From contig JAAZOE010000556.1 in NCBI GenBank assembly GCA_012797915.1, positions 1 to 10,805 of the forward strand: DNA of 10,805 bases, given 5' to 3'. Shown piece after piece: positions 6,631-10,805 of the stretch. Numbering within the stretch: position 1 is the stretch's first letter; the number at the start of each line of letters is the position of its first letter. Source of the stretch: Candidatus Zixiibacteriota bacterium. Its GTDB lineage: Bacteria > Zixibacteria > MSB-5A5 > GN15 > JAAZOE01. Under the pieces are notes generated by a model. It was not told where the DNA came from. It worked only from the letters and a program-made list of their open reading frames with translations, and made no database searches. The position numbers and the translations under genes are program-made.

Positions 6631-6659
6631 TCTGCCGACCGGGATCCTTCCCCGGCAGA
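6631..6659 (-). promoter_or_regulatory. Hairpin enclosing the ribosome binding site of the VWA gene
   Basis: On the minus strand, TCTGCCG (6659-6653) pairs perfectly with CGGCAGA (6637-6631), one base before the ATG. Inside it, GGGA pairs with TCCC around the loop AGGA, leaving a GGT bulge. The only good Shine-Dalgarno match (GGAAGGA) sits in this inner stem and loop, about 15 bases from the ATG. Folding could hide the site or bring it nearer to the start codon. Regulation is inferred. Confidence 0.4.
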
Positions 6660-6741
6660 AGTGGACCTCTACCGGGGACATGGATTCTTTCGGTACTCCG
6701 CTTGTCCGAGATTGCATCATCTCACGTGGTTTCCGGCGGCA

Positions 6742-7743
6742 TCATTTGTTGCGCGCGACCGAGAATTCCACCAGCCCCTGCAGGGCCAGCGAGTACTTGT
6801 TCCGGGGGAACGAGGCAACCACGGCCGCCGCCCGGTCGGCGTATCCTCGGGCGGTACGGTACCCGTATTCGATTCCGCCCTGTTCAAACACAAAGGCCAG
6901 GATGCGGTTGGCGGCCGACTTTGGTATCGGGCGGACCAGCAAACGCATCATCTCCGCGCGCGTTTTCCGGGAGACCCGCGATAGGGCGTAAATCAAGGGG
7001 ATGGTGACTTTCCCTTGTTGAAGGTCCGCTCCCGGCGGCTTGCCGATGGTGTCGCTTTTGCCGACGTAATCGAGCAGATCATCGGCGATCTGGAAGGCGA
7101 TGCCGACGTTTTCGCCCAGATCGCGGAATCGTTTCCGCACTGTCGGGGGCGCCTTTTTCAAAATCGCCCCCGATTCGCAGGAAATCGAGAAAAGCGAGGC
7201 GGTCTTGTCGGAGATGATCCGGATATATTCGGCTTCGGAGAGATTGTAATTGCCCACTTCCTCGATCTGCCGCAGTTCGCCATAGCTGACCCGCTGGGTG
7301 GCGGCGCTGATGGCTTTAATCAGGTCGGGCGAATCGGTTTCGACCAGGACGCGGAAGGCGCGGGTGAAGAGAAAATCCCCCATGAGCACCGATACGAGAT
7401 TGGTCCAGCGGGCGTTGACCGTATCCTGGCCGCGGCGGAAATCGGATTCGTCGACGACATCGTCGTGCAACAGCGTGGCGGTATGAATCAACTCGATCGC
7501 CTGGGCGACATCCAGCAGCAGCCGCGAATACCGCCCGCTGCTTCGCGCCAGAAGAAACATCAAGGCGGGTCGGAGCCGTTTTCCCCGGGAGGCCAGGATA
7601 TGCCTGGCCACGGCGCTGATCAGGGTCGAATCCGACCGCAAACACTGCGTCATCCGTCGGTCGAAAGCCTCCAGGTCCGGCCGGATCGGCCGGAACAGCG
7701 TCTGCATATCCATTCCGGTCATGTTCATCGTCATCTGCGCCAT
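6742..7743 (-). CDS. Long-chain (all-trans) polyprenyl diphosphate synthase
   Basis: This 333-residue enzyme belongs to the trans-isoprenyl diphosphate synthase family. It condenses isopentenyl diphosphate with an allylic primer to make the side chain of ubiquinone or menaquinone. Motifs: GKRLRP (54-59) binding IPP, first aspartate-rich motif D94-D95-x2-D98 in LLHDDVVDES, GDFLF (122-126), second aspartate-rich motif D221-D222-x2-D225, and GKPPGADLQQGKVTIPL (234-250). The residues just before the first motif (HTATLL) are small, as in medium- and long-chain enzymes (IspB or HepT types), so the product is probably C30-C45. The exact length cannot be read from sequence. The N-terminus is unusually rich in Met (positions 1, 4, 6, 8, 11, 13). 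M1 is preferred because GAGGGG lies 11 bases upstream. No promoter is evident in the 72 bases after mazG, so co-transcription with mazG is likely. Confidence 0.92.
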   Translation of the reverse strand: MAQMTMNMTGMDMQTLFRPIRPDLEAFDRRMTQCLRSDSTLISAVARHILASRGKRLRPALMFLLARSSGRYSRLLLDVAQAIELIHTATLLHDDVVDESDFRRGQDTVNARWTNLVSVLMGDFLFTRAFRVLVETDSPDLIKAISAATQRVSYGELRQIEEVGNYNLSEAEYIRIISDKTASLFSISCESGAILKKAPPTVRKRFRDLGENVGIAFQIADDLLDYVGKSDTIGKPPGADLQQGKVTIPLIYALSRVSRKTRAEMMRLLVRPIPKSAANRILAFVFEQGGIEYGYRTARGYADRAAAVVASFPRNKYSLALQGLVEFSVARNK

Positions 7744-7815
7744 GTCACATCTTACCCCTCTCGTCTCCGATTCGTTCCCCGACCACTGACAATAACGCCC
7801 CGGCGTGGTCCGCGA

Positions 7816-8604
7816 TCAATGATCGTTTCGTTTCGAGTCCTGCCAGAGCCGTTCCATTTCCTCCAGCGTGGTTTCCGAAAATGTCCGGCCGCTGTCTTTG
7901 ATATGCCGTTCGATATACCCGAACCGGTCGATGAACCGGTTGACGGTCAGCCGAAGGGCGTACTCCGGGTCGACCCCCACCTTGCGGGCCAGATTGACCA
8001 TGGCGAAGATGAGGTCCCCCAGCTCCTCGGTCATCCGCTGGCGGTCTCCGGCCGTGAATTCCCGTTCGAACTCCCCCATCTCCTCGCGCAGTTTATCGAA
8101 GATTTCTTTCGGATCGCGCCAGTCGAACCCCACGCCGCCGGCTTTCTCCCCCACCCGGTACGCCAACAACAGCGCCGGCATCGTTTTCGGCGCGCCGGAT
8201 AATACCGAGTCCTTTTCCTTCGAATCGACCTTGATTCGCTCCCACTGATCGCGCACCTGGCCGGGATCAAGGTCCTTTTTGTCACCGAAGACATGCGGGT
8301 GGCGCCGGATCAGCTTGCTGCAAGTGTCGCCGGCGACATCGGCGATGGTGAACCGGCCGGTTTCCGAGGCGATCTGGGCGTGGAAATACACCTGCACCAG
8401 CAGGTCGCCCAGTTCCTCGCGGAGCCGGTCGCTGTCGGCCGATTCGATCGCCTCCACGACTTCATAGGCTTCTTCGATAAGGTACGGCAGGAGGCTGGTA
8501 TGGGTCTGAGCCTGGTCCCATCGGCACCCTCCGGGGCGGCGCAACCGGGCCATGATTTCCTGCAATCGCTCCAGGGGGGGCAAGGCCCCCAGCGTGTTGT
8601 CCAC
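7816..8604 (-). CDS. mazG: Nucleoside triphosphate pyrophosphohydrolase MazG
   Basis: This 262-residue cytoplasmic enzyme is almost the same length as E. coli MazG (263). It has two tandem all-alpha MazG domains. In the N-terminal domain the metal-binding set is E44-E45-x2-E48 and E63-E64-x2-D67. In the C-terminal domain it is E174-E175-x2-E178 and E193-E194-x2-D197. The family mark CRWDQAQTHTSLLPYLIEEAYE (27-48) is present in slightly varied form (CPWD is usual, CRWD here). MazG hydrolyses all NTPs and dNTPs to monophosphate and pyrophosphate, cleaning altered nucleotides from the pool and lowering (p)ppGpp under starvation in E. coli. The start is a GTG: an in-frame TAG immediately precedes it and GGGAG lies 9 bases upstream, so no other start is possible upstream. 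It is divergent from valS and leads a four-gene minus-strand run. Confidence 0.93.
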   Translation of the reverse strand: MDNTLGALPPLERLQEIMARLRRPGGCRWDQAQTHTSLLPYLIEEAYEVVEAIESADSDRLREELGDLLVQVYFHAQIASETGRFTIADVAGDTCSKLIRRHPHVFGDKKDLDPGQVRDQWERIKVDSKEKDSVLSGAPKTMPALLLAYRVGEKAGGVGFDWRDPKEIFDKLREEMGEFEREFTAGDRQRMTEELGDLIFAMVNLARKVGVDPEYALRLTVNRFIDRFGYIERHIKDSGRTFSETTLEEMERLWQDSKRNDH

Positions 8605-8641
8605 CTAAGCTTTCTCCCGCAAAATCCGATCTTGTAGTGAT

Positions 8642-8670
8642 ACGATACTCGTTTCGGAGCCGAAAGCCAA
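8642..8670 (-). promoter_or_regulatory. Putative mazG promoter with internal palindrome
   Basis: On the minus strand, TTGGCT (8670-8665) is followed after 17 bases by TATCGT (8647-8642). The spacer holds the perfect inverted repeat TTTCGG-AG-CCGAAA (8652-8665), a possible operator. Transcription would start near 8635, giving a leader of about 30 bases to the GTG at 8604. Confidence 0.45.
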
Positions 8671-8697
8671 ATCTAATTTCGCCCCGGGGTGGGCGGC

Positions 8698-8726
8698 TTG
8701 ACTTTTCCCCGGATGGGCGGTATCTT
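8698..8726 (+). promoter_or_regulatory. Sigma70-like promoter for valS
   Basis: TTGACT (8698-8703) and TATCTT (8721-8726) are separated by exactly 17 bases, a strong match to the housekeeping consensus. The start point would be near 8733, only about 20 bases before the ATG. That leaves no room for a T-box or other long leader control. AAAGGAG at 8736-8742 is the ribosome binding site, 10 bases from the ATG. Confidence 0.7.
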
Positions 8727-8752
8727 AACCGGCTTAAAGGAGTTGGTTTCGA

Positions 8753-10805
8753 ATGGAAGAGAAGAAAAATAAAGGCAAGCCATACAACCCGAAGGAAACC
8801 GAGGACCGGCATTACCAGCGGTGGCTGAACGCCGGGTATTTCAAAGGCAATCCTTCCTCGCCCAAGACGCCGTTCACCATCGTCATCCCGCCGCCGAACG
8901 TGACCGATGTTTTGCACCTCGGTCATGCCCTGAATAACACCATTCAGGATATCCTCATCCGCCGCAAACGGATGAACGGATTCGAGGCGGAATGGCTGCC
9001 CGGTTCCGATCATGCCGGCATCGCTACTCAGGTTATTGTCGAGAAACAGTTGGCCAAGGAGAATCTCACCCGCCGGGAACTGGGACGGGATAAATTCGTC
9101 GCGCGGGTTCGAACCTGGGCGTATCGCAACAAAGACCTGATTTTAAACCAACTCCGCAAAATCGGCTGTTCCTGCGACTGGGAGCGGACCCGGTTCACGC
9201 TCGATGACGACCTTTCCCGGGCGGTGACCGAGGTTTTCCTGCGCCTGTACCGCAAAGGGTTGATTTACAAGGGGTACCGGATTGTCAACTGGTGCCCGAT
9301 GGACCAGACCTCGATTTCCGACGACGAGGTCGAACACAAGGAAGTCGACAGCCATCTCTGGTATATCCGCTACAAAATGAAGGGAAGCGATGATTATCTG
9401 ACCGTCGCCACCACCCGTCCGGAGACGATGCTGGGGGACACCGCCCTGGCGGTCAATCCCACCGATGCCCGATACAAGAAAATGGTCGGCAAGACGGTCA
9501 TCCTGCCGATTCTGGAACGGGAGATTCCGATCATCGCCGACGCCTATGTCGATCTCGAATTCGGCACCGGGGTGGTCAAGGTCACGCCCGCCCACGATCC
9601 CAACGATTTCGAAATCGGCCGCCGGCACGACCTGCCGCAGGTCACGATTATGAACCTCGACGGCACCCTGAACGAGAATGCCGGCAAATACAAGGGTCTC
9701 GACCGGTTCGAGGGACGCAAGCAGTTGGTGAAGGATCTGGAGGCCAAGGGGCATCTGGTCAAAACCGAAGATTACAAGCTGTCGGTCGGCACCCACGACC
9801 GCTGTCATACGATTGTCGAACCGATGCTTGCCGAGCAATGGTTCGTCAAGATGGAACCATTGGCCGGACCGGCCATCGAGGCGGTGAAATCGGGCAAGCT
9901 GCGTTTCCATCCGGAACACTGGACCAAAACCTACCTGCACTGGCTGGAAAACATCCGCGACTGGTGCATCTCGCGCCAGTTGTGGTGGGGCCACCGCATC
10001 CAGATTTATTATTGCCAGGACTGCAATGAGGTGATCGCCTCGGCCACCTTCCCGGCGACATGCCCGGCCTGCCATTCGGCCAATATCCTGCAGGATGAAG
10101 ACGTCCTCGACACCTGGTTCTCCTCCTGGCTCTGGCCATTCTCGGTGTTCGGCTGGCCGGAGGACAACCCCCTGCTGAAAAAGTTCTACCCGACTGACGT
10201 CCTCAGCACCGCCTCGGAAATCATCTTCCTCTGGGTGGCGCGGATGGTCATGGCCGGATATGAATTCATGGGGGAACTGCCGTTCTCCGACGTCTACATC
10301 CACGGCACGGTGCGCGACGCCAACGGGATCAAGATGTCCAAGTCGCTGGGCAACGGCATCGACCCGCTGGTCATCATCGACCAGCATGGGGCCGACGCCC
10401 TGCGGGTATCGATGATTCTGGCCACGCCCGACGGCCAGGATCCCTGGATCGCGGCCAACAGTTTCGAGCTGGGGCGCAACTTCAACAACAAGGTCTGGAA
10501 CGCCTCCCGGTTCGCGATCATGAACCTGGGCGAGGAAAAGCTCGACCTGGATTATCTGCCGAAAGACAAGCTGGTCCTGATCGATCACTGGATTTTGTCC
10601 CGACTGGACAAGACCATCGCCTCGGTCAACCGATCATTCGACGAGTTTCGGCTCAATGCCGCGGCCAAGACGTTGTACGATTTCTTCTGGAAGGATTTCT
10701 GCGACTGGTATATCGAGCTGGCCAAGCCGCGATTCTATGAGGGGTCGGAGGAAGACAAAAAGACCGCCCGGCATGTCACCGGGTATGTGCTGAAGCGGAT
10801 ATTGC
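8753..10805 (+). CDS. valS: Valyl-tRNA synthetase (3' end outside window)
   Basis: The first 684 residues of a class I aminoacyl-tRNA synthetase that charges tRNA-Val; the family is usually about 880 residues, so the rest of the anticodon-binding domain and the C-terminal coiled coil are missing. Visible blocks: IPPPNV (45-50) leading to the HIGH-type signature H55-L-G-H58; the CP1 editing domain with TTRPE (220-224) and TPAHDPND (278-285), which removes mischarged threonine; ISRQLWWGHRI; a four-cysteine zinc ribbon C421-x2-C424 and C437-x2-C440; and KMSKS (527-531). No frame break was seen. The ATG at 8753 is backed by AAAGGAG (8736-8742) and a good promoter. The residue after NVT in the signature is Asp (NVTD) where I recall Gly in most ValRS. 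The reading frame stays open to the window edge. Confidence 0.97.
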   Translation, partial: MEEKKNKGKPYNPKETEDRHYQRWLNAGYFKGNPSSPKTPFTIVIPPPNVTDVLHLGHALNNTIQDILIRRKRMNGFEAEWLPGSDHAGIATQVIVEKQLAKENLTRRELGRDKFVARVRTWAYRNKDLILNQLRKIGCSCDWERTRFTLDDDLSRAVTEVFLRLYRKGLIYKGYRIVNWCPMDQTSISDDEVEHKEVDSHLWYIRYKMKGSDDYLTVATTRPETMLGDTALAVNPTDARYKKMVGKTVILPILEREIPIIADAYVDLEFGTGVVKVTPAHDPNDFEIGRRHDLPQVTIMNLDGTLNENAGKYKGLDRFEGRKQLVKDLEAKGHLVKTEDYKLSVGTHDRCHTIVEPMLAEQWFVKMEPLAGPAIEAVKSGKLRFHPEHWTKTYLHWLENIRDWCISRQLWWGHRIQIYYCQDCNEVIASATFPATCPACHSANILQDEDVLDTWFSSWLWPFSVFGWPEDNPLLKKFYPTDVLSTASEIIFLWVARMVMAGYEFMGELPFSDVYIHGTVRDANGIKMSKSLGNGIDPLVIIDQHGADALRVSMILATPDGQDPWIAANSFELGRNFNNKVWNASRFAIMNLGEEKLDLDYLPKDKLVLIDHWILSRLDKTIASVNRSFDEFRLNAAAKTLYDFFWKDFCDWYIELAKPRFYEGSEEDKKTARHVTGYVLKRIL

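Noticed and set aside
7015..8202. Open frame of 395 codons on the plus strand
   Set aside because: It is antisense to both the polyprenyl synthase and mazG and spans their intergenic gap. It shows no domain and is a shadow.
8605..8752. Possible T-box or other leader control before valS
   Set aside because: The strong promoter at 8698-8726 leaves a leader of only about 20 bases, and no T-box sequence is present.
9143..10588. Open frame of 481 codons on the minus strand
   Set aside because: It lies fully antisense to valS, whose motifs are unmistakable. The translation is rich in D, G, V and R without any family motif, as expected for a high-GC shadow frame.

Overview
The window looks like a chromosomal housekeeping segment of a Gram-negative-type bacterium. 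GC content is high (roughly the high 50s percent by eye) and codon use is uniform across the genes. The genes include the tail of an ISC iron-sulfur assembly operon, a probable outer-membrane lipoprotein, a membrane-anchored von Willebrand factor A (VWA) protein, a long-chain polyprenyl diphosphate synthase, MazG and valyl-tRNA synthetase. The hscA-fdx-iscX order is best known from Proteobacteria. The lipoprotein and the large VWA protein are more like what is seen in FCB-group or other uncultured lineages. I cannot place the organism below that level.

Layout. Bases 1-931 (+) hold the 3' end of hscA, an ISC-type [2Fe-2S] ferredoxin (fdx) and iscX, closed by a bidirectional terminator near 957-990. 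Bases 1012-2157 (-) encode a saccharopine-dehydrogenase-family enzyme closest, from memory, to lysine 6-dehydrogenase, with its own sigma70-like promoter. Divergent from it, bases 2298-3253 (+) carry a small cupin and an isochorismatase-family cysteine hydrolase. A 285-base gap between convergent genes (3254-3538) contains two inverted copies of a REP-like palindromic repeat. From 8604 down to 3539, four minus-strand genes follow one another with short gaps: mazG, polyprenyl synthase, VWA membrane protein and Big_5-type lipoprotein. They could form one transcription unit. valS (+) starts at 8753 from a well-formed promoter, divergent from mazG, and runs off the right edge.

How the genes fit together. 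HscA (with HscB, outside the window) acts on IscU, while Fdx supplies electrons and IscX modulates IscS, so the first three genes are one functional unit. The mazG-to-lipoprotein run joins nucleotide-pool cleaning, quinone side-chain or lipid-carrier synthesis, and two envelope proteins. The VWA protein and lipoprotein are the most likely functional pair. I see no phage, transposase gene, CRISPR array, tRNA or rRNA, and no convincing new system. The points most worth following up are the inverted palindromic repeats with a compensatory stem change, and the orphan BatA-like VWA protein with a hairpin around its ribosome binding site.
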